Notes under the pieces: model-generated
What the model was told of the DNA's origin: nothing
What the model saw: the letters and a program-made list of their open reading frames with translations, nothing else
The model's database searches: none
Translations under genes and position numbers: made by a program
Shown: positions 18,502-27,571 of the stretch, one piece after another
How the letters are laid out: every line of letters starts with the position of its first letter
Position numbering within the stretch: position 1 is the first letter of the stretch
NCBI RefSeq assembly: GCF_008728835.1
Contig: NZ_CP042582.1
Span: 4,204,217-4,268,216 of the forward strand
Direction of reading: 5' to 3'
Origin: Hypericibacter adhaerens
GTDB taxonomy: Bacteria > Pseudomonadota > Alphaproteobacteria > Dongiales > Dongiaceae
DNA: 64,000 nt

Positions 18502-19839
18502 TCAAGCGGCCCGATCGATCAGATGCACGAAGGAGCCGAAGACGCGGCCGACGCGCTGGCCGGCGGCTCCGAGATCGCGATGGCGGGCGTCGCTCGAAGC
18601 GAACAGCGGCTCCGCCCCGGCCTCGCTCAGGATCCGCGCATAGTGGAATTCATGGCCGCGGAATCCACTGCCGGCGGCGCCCAGCGGCGGCACCTCGCCC
18701 CGCAGCGTCACGGCGCGATAACCCAGATGCAGCTTGCGCTCCGCGAAGGAGGTCTCGAGCGGCAGCAACTCCGTCATCCGCTGCCGCTGGCCTTCGGCAT
18801 CGACCAGCCCTTGCCCCAGCAGCATATAGCCGCCGCATTCGCCATAGATCGCCGCCCCGCGCTGGGCTGCGACCCGGAGACCCGTCATCAGTCGCTCGTT
18901 GTGCGCGAGCCGGCCGGCATGAAGCTCGGGATAGCCGCCCGGCAGATAGACCGCGTCGGCCGCGGGATCGGGTCCTTCGTCCGCCAGCGGCGAGAAGAAG
19001 GAAAGGGCCGCGCCCCGCTCGCGCCAGTCCCGCAGCAGTGCCGGATAGGCGAAAGCGAAAGCCTCGTCGCGCGCGACCGCGATCCGCTGTCCCAAGGGGG
19101 GAATGCCGTTGGCAGGATCGGCGAGCGTCGTCAGGTCGCGCGCCGGGCGCATCAGGCCGGTCAGCGCCGTCAGGTCGAGTTGGCGTCCAACCCGCTCAGC
19201 CGCCTCGGCGATGAAGCGCTCCAGATCGCCATGCTCGGCGGCCTGGACCAACCCCAGATGCCGCCCGGGCAAGGCGAGGCTCTCGTCCCGATGCACCAGG
19301 CCCAGCAGCGGCAGCCCGATCGGCTCCAGCGCCTGCGCCAGGATGGCAGCGTGATCGGCGCTGCCGACGCGGTTGCAGATCACGCCGGCGACATCGACAT
19401 CCCGGCGATGATCGCGAAAGCCGCGTACCAGCGCCGCGATCGAGGCGCCCTGCCCGCGCGCATCCACCACCAGCACCACCGGCCAGCCGGTCAGCGCCGC
19501 CAGGTCCGCCGTGGCGCCGCTGCCATCGGCGGCCCCGTCGAACAGGCCCATCGCCCCTTCGGCAATGACGAGCTCATGCTCGGCCGAGATCCGCTCGACC
19601 AGAGCCGCGACCGTGCCGCGGCGCATGGCCCAGAGATCGAGATTGAGGCAAGGCTCGCCGCAGGCGGCGGCGTGAAAGGCGGGATCGATATAGTCGGGCC
19701 CGGTCTTGATCGCGCCCACGCGGTTGCCCGCGGCCTTCAGTCGGCGGAGCAGCGCCATGGTGAGCACGGTCTTGCCGCTGCCCGACGCCGGCGCCGCCAG
19801 GATCAGGCCGCGCGCGCGAGGAGAACGGGGTTCGGCCAT
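18502..19839 (-). CDS. cobB: Cobyrinate / hydrogenobyrinate a,c-diamide synthase
   Basis: 445 aa. The N-terminal ATP domain has the P-loop-like ASGSGKT (about residues 18-24) and KTGPDYIDPAFH. A C-terminal class I glutamine amidotransferase domain carries the nucleophile Cys in GECGGYMLLG (about 333). It amidates the a and c side chains of the corrin ring using glutamine and ATP. Fourteen bases downstream of cobA on the same strand, so a two-gene unit. Confidence 0.95.
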   Translation of the reverse strand: MAEPRSPRARGLILAAPASGSGKTVLTMALLRRLKAAGNRVGAIKTGPDYIDPAFHAAACGEPCLNLDLWAMRRGTVAALVERISAEHELVIAEGAMGLFDGAADGSGATADLAALTGWPVVLVVDARGQGASIAALVRGFRDHRRDVDVAGVICNRVGSADHAAILAQALEPIGLPLLGLVHRDESLALPGRHLGLVQAAEHGDLERFIAEAAERVGRQLDLTALTGLMRPARDLTTLADPANGIPPLGQRIAVARDEAFAFAYPALLRDWRERGAALSFFSPLADEGPDPAADAVYLPGGYPELHAGRLAHNERLMTGLRVAAQRGAAIYGECGGYMLLGQGLVDAEGQRQRMTELLPLETSFAERKLHLGYRAVTLRGEVPPLGAAGSGFRGHEFHYARILSEAGAEPLFASSDARHRDLGAAGQRVGRVFGSFVHLIDRAA

Positions 19840-19853
19840 GGAAGCGCCGCCGC

Positions 19854-20702
19854 TCAGGCGCTTTCGGTGCGCCGGCGCGTGCCGAGCGGATCGGCCTTGA
19901 GCGCGCGTCCCTGGAGCGCGCCCAGCCAGTCGAGCGCCGCCCGCAGCCGCACCACCTCGCCGATCACGACCATGGCCGGCGGCTCGAGCCCCGCGGCCGC
20001 GGCATCGGCGGCACAGCGCCCGAGCGTGGTCTCGAGCACGCGCTGCTCCGGTAGGGTCGCCTGGCAGACGATCGCGACCGGCTCTTCGGCGCTGCGCCCG
20101 CCCTGGATCAGCAGCGAGGCGATGCGCTCGATATGCTTGAGCGCCATATAGATCACGAGCACCGGCGAGCTTTGCGCCAGCGCCGTCCAGTTCACGGAAT
20201 CGGGCACGTCGCCCGTGGCGTCATGGCCGGTGACGAAGGTCACGGCCGAGTTGGTCTCGCGATGGGTGACCGGAATGCCGGCATAGGCGAGCCCGCCGAT
20301 CCCGGCGGAGATTCCAGGCACGATCCGGAAGGGAACCTTGGCCTCGACCAGCGCCAGCGCCTCTTCGCCGCCGCGACCGAACACCATCGGATCGCCGCCC
20401 TTGAGCCGCAGCACCCGCTTGCCTTCGCGCGCGAGCTGGATCAGCCGCAGCGAGATGTCGGGCTGCTTGATCGAGGGCTTGCCGCCGCGCTTGCCGGCAT
20501 ATTCGAGCTCGGCACCGGGCCGCGCCAGGGCGAGGATCGCCTCACCCACCAGCGCGTCATAGACCACGACATCGGCTTCGCCCAGCGCCTTGGCGGCCAG
20601 GAGCGTGATCAGCCCCGGATCGCCGGGGCCGGCCCCCACGAGCCAGACCCAGCCGGGCTCGAGGCTGGGAAGATCCGGGCGGCGGAGGGGGGTCGATGAC
20701 AT
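19854..20702 (-). CDS. cobA: Uroporphyrinogen-III C-methyltransferase
   Basis: 282 aa. Tetrapyrrole methylase fold with VGAGPGDPGLITL (about 22-34), VVYDALVG, MVFGRGGEEALAL and PGISAGIGGLAYAGIPVTHR. It adds methyl groups at C2 and C7 of uroporphyrinogen III to give precorrin-2, the entry to cobalamin. No CysG oxidase/ferrochelatase domain is fused. A minus-strand TTGACT near 20740 may be its -35. Divergent from cbiD across 121 bp. Confidence 0.95.
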   Translation of the reverse strand: MSSTPLRRPDLPSLEPGWVWLVGAGPGDPGLITLLAAKALGEADVVVYDALVGEAILALARPGAELEYAGKRGGKPSIKQPDISLRLIQLAREGKRVLRLKGGDPMVFGRGGEEALALVEAKVPFRIVPGISAGIGGLAYAGIPVTHRETNSAVTFVTGHDATGDVPDSVNWTALAQSSPVLVIYMALKHIERIASLLIQGGRSAEEPVAIVCQATLPEQRVLETTLGRCAADAAAAGLEPPAMVVIGEVVRLRAALDWLGALQGRALKADPLGTRRRTESA

Positions 20703-20823
20703 GGCGGCATCATGCCGCCCGGGGTCCGCCCGCGACTAGTCAAATCAAGACGCCCATTTCGGGATTAGCGCCCTTAAGATAAGCCCATGCGCCGCCGCCG
20801 GTTTTGCCCGAACCGAGAGTCCC

Positions 20824-21912
20824 ATGGCCCGTAAGCCCGACGGTCCCCTGCGGCGCGGCTGGACCACGGGCGCCTGTGCCACGGCGGCGACCGCGGCCGC
20901 CTTCGAGGCGCTGCTGACGGGCCGCTTTCCCGATCCCGTGCAGATCGCGCTGCCCAAGGGCGAGCATCCCGCCTTCGCGCTCGCCCAGAAGAGCCGCGCC
21001 GGCGACGTCGCCAGCGCCGGCATCGTCAAGGATGCGGGCGACGATCCCGACGTCACCCACGGCGCGCTCGTGCTGGCGAGCGTGCGGGCGCTCGGCCCCC
21101 ATGCCGGCGTGCGTTTCAAGGCCGGCCGCGGCGTCGGCACCGTCACCCGGCCCGGCCTGCCGATCCCGCCGGGCGAGCCCGCGATCAATCCCGTGCCGCG
21201 GCGGATGATGACCGAGGTGGTCCAGGCCATCGCGGCCCGCCTCGGCGGCCGGCCCGATCTCGAGATCACGATCTCCATTCCGCAGGGCGAGGAGATGGCG
21301 CGCCACACCTGGAACCCGCGCCTCGGCATCCTGGGCGGCCTCTCGATCCTCGGCACCACGGGGATCGTCCATCCCTTCTCCTGCTCGGCCTGGATCGCCT
21401 CGATCCATCGCGGCATCGACGTGGCCCGTGCCAGCCAAGCCCGGCATGTCGCCGGCTGCACCGGCTCGACTTCCGAGGCGGGCGTGAAGAAGCTCTACAA
21501 CCTGCCCGACTTCGCCTATCTCGATATGGGGGACTTCGTCGGCGGCATGCTCAAATATCTGCGCGACCATCCGGTGCCGCGGCTGACCATCGGCGGCGGC
21601 TTCGCCAAGCTCGCCAAGCTCGCCGCCGGTGCCATGGATCTCCATTCCGGCCGCAGCCAGCTCGACCGTGCCGCGGTTGCCGCCTGGCTGGTCGAGCTGG
21701 GCGCCGAACCGGCGATGATCGGGATGGCCGAGACCGCCAATACCGGCATCGAGATTCTGGAGGCGGCGCAGGCGCGCGGCCTGGCGCTGGGCGACCTCGT
21801 GGCGCGGCAGGCACGCGACCAGGCCGCCATGGTGGTCGAGGGCAAGGTGGCGGTCGAGGTCGTCGCCTTCGATCGTGCCGGCAACATCGTCGGTCGCGCG
21901 GGGTTCGCATGA
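20824..21912 (+). CDS. cbiD: Cobalt-precorrin-5B C1-methyltransferase
   Basis: 362 aa. The N-terminal RRGWTTGACATAATAAAFEA is the CbiD signature; NPVPRRMM and GCTGSTSEAGVKKLY are also conserved. In the oxygen-independent route CbiD methylates C1 of the ring, the step done by CobF in the classical aerobic route. No cobF is present in this window. Overlaps cobK by 4 bp (ATGA). Confidence 0.95.
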   Translation: MARKPDGPLRRGWTTGACATAATAAAFEALLTGRFPDPVQIALPKGEHPAFALAQKSRAGDVASAGIVKDAGDDPDVTHGALVLASVRALGPHAGVRFKAGRGVGTVTRPGLPIPPGEPAINPVPRRMMTEVVQAIAARLGGRPDLEITISIPQGEEMARHTWNPRLGILGGLSILGTTGIVHPFSCSAWIASIHRGIDVARASQARHVAGCTGSTSEAGVKKLYNLPDFAYLDMGDFVGGMLKYLRDHPVPRLTIGGGFAKLAKLAAGAMDLHSGRSQLDRAAVAAWLVELGAEPAMIGMAETANTGIEILEAAQARGLALGDLVARQARDQAAMVVEGKVAVEVVAFDRAGNIVGRAGFA

Positions 21913-22670
21913 GCGGCAAGGTTCTCATCCTCGGCGGCACGGGCGATGCGGCACGGCTCGCCGCCATCCTCGATCTCGATCCGCGTTTCGCGGTCACGAC
22001 CTCGCTCGCCGGCCGCACCGAGGCCCCCAAGAAGCTGCCCGGCAAGGTCCGCATCGGCGGCTTCGGGGGCATCGAGGGGCTGATCGAGACGCTGCACCGG
22101 GACAAGACCGACATCCTGGTCGACGCCACCCATCCCTTCGCCGCGCAGATCCGCCGCCATGCGATGGCCGCGGCGACCGAAGCGAACGTGCCGTTGCTGC
22201 GGCTCGAGCGGCCCGCCTGGGTCCGGCAGCGCGGCGACCGCTGGCACGAGGTGGACAACCTGGCCGAGGCGGCGAAGCAGGCGCCCAAGCTCGGCCGCCG
22301 CGCCTTCCTCACGGTGGGCCGCAAGGAGCTGGCGGCCTTCGCCGATATCGCCGGCGTCCATTTCCTGGTCCGGCTGGTGGACCCGCCGTCTGCGCCGCTG
22401 CCGCTCGCCGATTTCGAGGTCCTGCTCGAGCGCGGCCCTTTCGACGAGACCGAGGAGCTGCAGCTCCTGCGCGCGCGGCGCGTCGATCTGGTGATCGCCA
22501 AGAACAGCGGCGGCGAGGCCACCTACGGCAAGATCGCCGCCGCCCGCGCGCTCAAGATCCCGGTGCTCCTGCAGCGCCGGCCGCCGCTGCCGCCCGGCTA
22601 CGCGCCGGCCGCGACGGTCGAGACGCCGGAGGCGGCGATGGCGTGGCTCGACAAGGTGGCGAAGGAATAG
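21909..22670 (+). CDS. cobK: Precorrin-6A reductase
   Basis: 253 aa. KVLILGGTGDAARLA (residues 4-18) is the nucleotide-binding start of CobK/CbiJ; VDATHPFAAQI and KNSGGEATYGKI are the other conserved blocks. It reduces the C18-C19 double bond of (cobalt-)precorrin-6A with NADPH. Its start overlaps the cbiD stop, so the two are coupled. Confidence 0.94.
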   Translation: MSGKVLILGGTGDAARLAAILDLDPRFAVTTSLAGRTEAPKKLPGKVRIGGFGGIEGLIETLHRDKTDILVDATHPFAAQIRRHAMAAATEANVPLLRLERPAWVRQRGDRWHEVDNLAEAAKQAPKLGRRAFLTVGRKELAAFADIAGVHFLVRLVDPPSAPLPLADFEVLLERGPFDETEELQLLRARRVDLVIAKNSGGEATYGKIAAARALKIPVLLQRRPPLPPGYAPAATVETPEAAMAWLDKVAKE

Positions 22671-22763
22671 AGCAATTTCACCGCACCCTCATGACGTGAG
22701 GGCACGCACGGCTTTTTCGACACGCATCGCCAGGCAAGGATATATCAGAGGCGGTGCCCCTCC

Positions 22764-23645
22764 CTACCCGTTGGTGAAGAACTCCCGCAGCGTCTTGGCG
22801 CAGGCCTCGGGTTCCTCCTCGGCGATGAAGTGGCCGCAAGCGAGCGGCATCTCGCGCACATCCTTCGCCCATTTCCTCCAGACCTCGACGGGCGAGGCGA
22901 TCTTGTCCTTGAGATAATCGGCGCCCCAGATCACCAGGAGCGGGCACTGGATCTTGCGGCCGGCCTTGCGATCGGCGAGGTCGTGCTCGCGGTCGCAGGA
23001 GGCCCCCGCGCGATAATCCTCGCAGGTCGCCTCGATCACCGAGGGCTTGCTGAAGCTCTGCTCGTAGGCGGCGAGCGCGGCCGGATCGAAGCAATCCTTC
23101 TTGCCCGCCCAGCGCTGCAGCAGATGGTGGAGGTAGAAGAGCGGGTCGCTGCCGATCAATTTCTCCGGGACCGGCGCCGGCACCGCCAGGAACGGCCAGT
23201 GATAGGTGGCGAGCGCCGATTCCCAGCCCATCTGCTCCCAGGTCTCGAGCGTCGGCACGATATCGAGGATGGCGAGCTTCTTGATCCGCTCGGGAAAATC
23301 GAGCGCCAGCCGGTAGGCGACGCGGGCGCCGCGGTCGTGGCCGGCCAGGCGGAAACGCGGCTGCCCCAGCGCATCCATGATCTCGACCATATCGCGCGCC
23401 ATCGCCCGCTTCGAATAGTTCAGATGCTCGGGATCGGGCTTGGGCCCGATGCTGTCGCCATAGCCGCGCAGGTCGGGAATGACCAGCGAGAAGCGGTCTT
23501 GGAGTGCGGGCGCGACCTTGTGCCAGATGGCGTGGGTCTGCGGGTAGCCATGCAGCAGCAGCAGCGCCGGCCCATGGCCGCCGGTCCTGACCGCGATCTC
23601 CGCGTTCGACGTCTTGATCCGCCGCGTCTGGAAGCCTTCGAACAT
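22764..23645 (-). CDS. Alpha/beta hydrolase with fluoroacetate-dehalogenase-type active site
   Basis: 293 aa from the ATG at 23645. The nucleophile elbow is GHDRGARV with D104, R105 and R108. H149-W150 (YHWP), Y211 (EDYRAGAS) and the general-base H272 (GHF) follow. These correspond to the D-R-x-x-R, HW, Tyr and His set that binds carboxylate and halide in fluoroacetate dehalogenases. That specificity is inferred; epoxide-hydrolase-like relatives exist. It lies inside the cobalamin locus without obvious link to it. Confidence 0.8.
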   Translation of the reverse strand: MFEGFQTRRIKTSNAEIAVRTGGHGPALLLLHGYPQTHAIWHKVAPALQDRFSLVIPDLRGYGDSIGPKPDPEHLNYSKRAMARDMVEIMDALGQPRFRLAGHDRGARVAYRLALDFPERIKKLAILDIVPTLETWEQMGWESALATYHWPFLAVPAPVPEKLIGSDPLFYLHHLLQRWAGKKDCFDPAALAAYEQSFSKPSVIEATCEDYRAGASCDREHDLADRKAGRKIQCPLLVIWGADYLKDKIASPVEVWRKWAKDVREMPLACGHFIAEEEPEACAKTLREFFTNG

Positions 23646-23734
23646 GGCAGTCCCCCTGGCGGACGAATCATGCGCCGGACCGGCCTCGCCTTGCAACCTC
23701 GAGGGGTGGGTCGCCTTCGCGGCCGCCCCGGGCG

Positions 23735-24433
23735 TCAGCGCTGCGGACCCAGCAGCTTCTCGCGGCGCTCGTAAGCCTGCTTGATGTGATACATGCGCGC
23801 CGTTCCGTCGCCGCCGCTGGTCGCCATCGAGCCCCAGCCATGCCAGCAATCGAACGCCCTGTCATAAAGCCAGACCGCGGCCCGGCGATGGCGCGGGCAG
23901 ACCTCGGCGGCGAGCCCTTCGAGCGCTTCGGCCAAGCCCGGCAAGCCCTCGCCGTCATATTGGGGGAGCTTGAAGAGTCTCTGCAATTCGGCTTCCGCCT
24001 CCTCGTAGCGCTCATGCCCGGCCAACGCCGACAGGCGTTCGAGGATGGGTATCGGATCGACGCGCTCGACCGCTGCCTCGGGCACCGGCGCCGGCACGGG
24101 TTTCGGTGGCGCCTTCGAGGCGGCCGCTTCCTTCGTCTGCCGCAACCGTGTCAGCCTCGCCTCGCGCAGTTCCGGGCTCTCATCCTCGGCATCGAACCAT
24201 TCCCGCATCTCGCCGTTCTGCGGCCCACACTTGTCGTCGAGATCGAGCGTGAAGCGACCGGCCTTTCCGCCCTGCTCGATATGGAAGGTCGCGTGGTTCT
24301 TCGGATAGTCGAAGTCGATCCGCGTGATCAGCCAGCTCTCGCCGGGCTCGTGCCGCCGCCCCTCGAAATCGGAGAAGGCACGGCGCACCGTCACCTGCCG
24401 CCAGGCCCAGAGATGATCGATCGTGGCGCTCAT
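23735..24433 (-). CDS. Hypothetical protein (232 aa), unrecognised
   Basis: Soluble, no signal peptide or membrane segment. The first 100 residues look like a compact beta-rich domain (VTVRRAFSDFEGRRHEPGESW). An Ala/Pro linker follows (about 108-120), then a helical C-terminal half with repeated helix pairs (AGHERYEEAEAELQRLF). I recognise no family. Its start codon lies two bases after the stop of the next gene upstream, so it forms an operon with the two membrane-anchored proteins. Confidence 0.75.
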   Translation of the reverse strand: MSATIDHLWAWRQVTVRRAFSDFEGRRHEPGESWLITRIDFDYPKNHATFHIEQGGKAGRFTLDLDDKCGPQNGEMREWFDAEDESPELREARLTRLRQTKEAAASKAPPKPVPAPVPEAAVERVDPIPILERLSALAGHERYEEAEAELQRLFKLPQYDGEGLPGLAEALEGLAAEVCPRHRRAAVWLYDRAFDCWHGWGSMATSGGDGTARMYHIKQAYERREKLLGPQR

Positions 24434-24435
24434 CG

Positions 24436-25515
24436 TTACTTCAGCTCGAACACCAGGCTGCCATCGGCGAGCTTCGGCGCCATGAACGGCAACGCCTTCC
24501 AGTAGCGCTCGAGATCGGCGTCGCCGCCGTCCGTCTCGTCCATGGCGATCCCCCGGACCGCATAGAAATAAGCCTTCGACCTGTCGGTGTGGCGCGTCTC
24601 GAGCCAGGGCTTCATCGCCTCGGGCACGAGATAGTCGCCATGGACGCCCTTCGCGGCCCAGCCTTCGCCTTCGCGCCAGCTGTAATAGATCATGTCGGGC
24701 CATTGATGGACACCCTCGGGCGGCGGGGGCCAGCGGTGGCGATAGGGGCGCGGCGTGGCCGGCAGGGTTCCGATCGGCGCCATGGCGAAGAGCCACGGAC
24801 CCCTGACCGAGGGCCAGTCGCTCTGGATCACGTAGGCGACGCCGTCCTGCTCGACCGGCGGCCGATCGGGCTCGATCGCCAGGTTCCGGCTCGCGAGCTG
24901 CTTCGCCAGCGCCTCGTGCCGGGCGGCCAGCCGCTTGCCCGGGCGCTCGCGCACGATCTGGAAGAAGGCCGGCAGATCGAGCTTCGGCTTGAAAGAGGCG
25001 GCGACGCGCTCGACCATCGCCTTGGCCTGGTCCAGGGAGGCATCCTTCTTCCAGATCATGTAGCCCAGCGCCAGATGGCGTTCCGGCCAGTATCGAACCA
25101 GGACCCAACTCGGCGTCTCGTGCGTATTGACGCGGTGGATTCCTTCGCCGATCCGGAAATCGCTCTCTTGCCGCCAGGCGATGCCTTCCACCCGGTCGGT
25201 CGCCAGGGACAGGAACTCGCGCTCCCAGCCTGAGTCCGGCCCCGCGCTTCCGCCTTCGGGCCAGACCGCCACCGTCAGCGCCTCGCGATAGGGCGTGTTG
25301 CTGCCCATCCAGAGAAAGCTGTCCTTGACCCGGTGGAAGCGGAACAGGACCCGCTCGGGGCTTTCGTCCGGGGCGTACGGGGTGAGGCGGGCCGGGGCCT
25401 CGATGCTGCCCAGCTCCAGGAGCTCGCGGGTTGCGAGCTTCGCGTTCGCGACCGCACGCCCGACGACGAAGAGCGCGACCAGGATCACGGCGGCGACGAG
25501 AAGGATCAGCAGCAC
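24436..25515 (-). CDS. Hypothetical membrane-anchored protein (359 aa)
   Basis: I prefer the GTG start at 25515 (AGGAGA six bases upstream) over the TTG at 25533. One N-terminal membrane helix (VLLILLVAAVILVALFVVG) anchors a large domain that should face the periplasm. That domain is rich in Trp and Tyr, with WVLVRYWPERHLALGYMIW and PDMIYYSWREGEGW. No catalytic motif is evident and I recognise no family. Middle gene of a three-gene unit of unknown function inside the cobalamin locus. Confidence 0.75.
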   Translation of the reverse strand: MLLILLVAAVILVALFVVGRAVANAKLATRELLELGSIEAPARLTPYAPDESPERVLFRFHRVKDSFLWMGSNTPYREALTVAVWPEGGSAGPDSGWEREFLSLATDRVEGIAWRQESDFRIGEGIHRVNTHETPSWVLVRYWPERHLALGYMIWKKDASLDQAKAMVERVAASFKPKLDLPAFFQIVRERPGKRLAARHEALAKQLASRNLAIEPDRPPVEQDGVAYVIQSDWPSVRGPWLFAMAPIGTLPATPRPYRHRWPPPPEGVHQWPDMIYYSWREGEGWAAKGVHGDYLVPEAMKPWLETRHTDRSKAYFYAVRGIAMDETDGGDADLERYWKALPFMAPKLADGSLVFELK

Positions 25516-25546
25516 ACGGTTTCTCCTGCGCAAAGCACCCGCGTCC

Positions 25547-26665
25547 TCAGCCGCCGAACGGGCGCCAGAAGCTCACCACCGGCCGCCAGTTCCAACCGCT
25601 GCCGACGATGAGCGCGATGATCGGCGCCTTCATCTCGTCGAGATCGAAGCGGTACTCGTAGGAGGGCGCCAACTTCAGCGTGCCGTTCTCGAAGAACTGG
25701 CCGTAGGCCTTCTCGTACTCGTATTTGAAGAAGGTGATGCCGAGATTGCCGCTCCAGGAAAGATCGGCCCCGCCGGCGCCCGCCGACCACGCCATCTCGG
25801 ATTCATAGTCGCGCGAACGCGCGGTGTGATCGCCCGGGTCCAGCCGCAGCACCAAGCGATGGCTCTTCTCCATCCCGTGAGCCCGCATGAGATCGGCCCA
25901 TTTCGCATCGGCATAGCGCCAATCCACGACCAGCATGTTGGGCTCGTCACCCGGCGTGACGGTGAAAGGCACGTCCTGCTGGTTCAGCGCCAGGATCTTG
26001 CCGGCCAGCATATCCGACGCCACGGGCGGCACGTTCCCGGGCGCATTCTCGCCGCCGACCCAGGCCGCCATGCGCCCGAACTGGGCCGCCACCAGCAGGC
26101 ACCAGATCAGAAGCGCCCCCAGCACATAGGGCAGATATTCGCGATCGATCTTGTTGCCCAGCGTGCGCTTCGGATTGTCGCGGAACCCGGGCAGCGCCGC
26201 CCGGCGTGCCTCCATCGCCTCGCGCGTCGGCCCCAGCACGGCCACCCCGACATCGTCCTGGAGCGCGATCCAACCCACCTCCCCGCTGCGCGCGGTGAAG
26301 CGCGAACCGGAATGCGACCGCGTGGTGTTGCCCGCACCCAGCGACTGGAAGAAATCGGCCATCACTAGCTTGGAGCGTGCCTTGTCGGGGCCGCGTGCGA
26401 TCAGCACGCGCGTTCCGTCCGGATAGACCGCCGCGGAAGCAACGATCGCCAGCGGGAACATCGAGCGCGCATCGACCGGCGCGCTCGCCGTGTCGCGCCC
26501 GAAAACCCGCTGAGGATCCTTGAACCGCCCCTCGCCGACAGCGACGGCATCGCGGTCGATCGCGAAATCCGGCTGCGCGCCGCGCTTGATCAGCCCCAGC
26601 ACCAACGCCGGCAGGCCGATGGCCACGCCGAAGAACCAGAGAAAGAAGACAAGGATTTTCAGCAC
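25547..26665 (-). CDS. Hypothetical membrane protein (372 aa)
   Basis: The likely start is GTG at 26665, directly before the first membrane helix (VLKILVFFLWFFGVAIGLP); an upstream GTG at 26707 is possible. A second helix lies near residues 185-205 (LGALLIWCLLVAAQFG). The C-terminal third is beta-rich and ends in another hydrophobic segment (PIIALIVGSGW). No family recognised. It heads the three-gene minus-strand unit. Confidence 0.72.
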   Translation of the reverse strand: MLKILVFFLWFFGVAIGLPALVLGLIKRGAQPDFAIDRDAVAVGEGRFKDPQRVFGRDTASAPVDARSMFPLAIVASAAVYPDGTRVLIARGPDKARSKLVMADFFQSLGAGNTTRSHSGSRFTARSGEVGWIALQDDVGVAVLGPTREAMEARRAALPGFRDNPKRTLGNKIDREYLPYVLGALLIWCLLVAAQFGRMAAWVGGENAPGNVPPVASDMLAGKILALNQQDVPFTVTPGDEPNMLVVDWRYADAKWADLMRAHGMEKSHRLVLRLDPGDHTARSRDYESEMAWSAGAGGADLSWSGNLGITFFKYEYEKAYGQFFENGTLKLAPSYEYRFDLDEMKAPIIALIVGSGWNWRPVVSFWRPFGG

Positions 26666-26743
26666 GCCCAGCCCCCAACGCCCTTGGGCGCGCAAGCCCC
26701 CCCGCACGCCGGGCGGGAGATTAAGCGGAGCGGCGGAGATTCG

Positions 26744-27571
26744 TCACTCGGGAATTGGTGATTCTTTTCCTGAGGCGCCGGATCGGTCCTTAACCTTCCC
26801 GCTCGATTTCGCCTTCTTGCCGGGCCGGAGGATATGCTGGTGATCGGGGTGGTAGAGCCGGCTCTCCGAGAAGCTCCCGTTCTCGAGCACCCGGCCGACG
26901 AAGATCAAGGCCGTGCGCGTGATCTTGCTGGCCTTCACCCGCTCGCGGATGGTGGCGAGCGTGCCCCGGATGACCGCCTGATCGGGCCAGCCCACGCGAT
27001 AGACCACCACGACCGGACAATCGGCGCCGTAATGCGGCGTCAGGGCGGCCGCCACGAGATGGATGTTGCGCACCGAGAGATGGATCGCGAGCGTCGCGCG
27101 CGAGGCGCCCAGCGCCGCCAGTTCCTCGCCCTTGGGCATGGGCGAGGCCTTGCCCTCGGTGCGGGTGATGATGATGGTCTGGCTGACCTCGGGGAGGGTC
27201 AGCTCGGTCTTGAGCAGAGCGGCCGCGGCCGCGAAGGCCGGCACGCCCGGCGTCACGTCATAGTCGATCCCGAGCGCATCGAGCCGGCGCATCTGCTCGG
27301 CGATGGCGCCATAGATCGAGGGATCGCCCGAATGGACCCGGGCCACGGACTGTCCCTTGCCATGGGCCGCCGCCATGTGCGCGACGATCTCATCCAGCGT
27401 CAGCGGCGCCGTGTCGATCACGAGCGCATCCTGGGGCGCGCAGGCGACGACCGCCTCGGGCACCAGCGAGCCCGCATAGAGCAGCACCGGGCATTGCTCG
27501 ATCAGGCGCCGGCCCTTGACCGTGATGAGATCGGGATCGCCGGGACCGGCGCCGATGAAATGCACCGTCAT
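26744..27571 (-). CDS. cobM: Precorrin-4 C11-methyltransferase
   Basis: 275 aa from the ATG at 27571. Tetrapyrrole methylase marks: HFIGAGPGDPDLITVKG (4-20), LLYAGSLVP, RVHSGDPSIYGAIAEQ and VTPGVPAFAAAAA. It methylates C11 of (cobalt-)precorrin-4. The basic, Ser/Lys-rich tail after residue 250 is an extension. The start overlaps the cbiG-cobJ stop by 4 bp. Last gene of the cbiX-to-cobM operon. Confidence 0.94.
   Translation of the reverse strand: MTVHFIGAGPGDPDLITVKGRRLIEQCPVLLYAGSLVPEAVVACAPQDALVIDTAPLTLDEIVAHMAAAHGKGQSVARVHSGDPSIYGAIAEQMRRLDALGIDYDVTPGVPAFAAAAALLKTELTLPEVSQTIIITRTEGKASPMPKGEELAALGASRATLAIHLSVRNIHLVAAALTPHYGADCPVVVVYRVGWPDQAVIRGTLATIRERVKASKITRTALIFVGRVLENGSFSESRLYHPDHQHILRPGKKAKSSGKVKDRSGASGKESPIPE

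Noticed and set aside
22686-22717. Hairpin CCCTCA/TGAGGG followed by five T, between cobK and the hydrolase
   Set aside because: The T-run begins about ten bases after the short 6-bp stem, so it is not a convincing intrinsic terminator.
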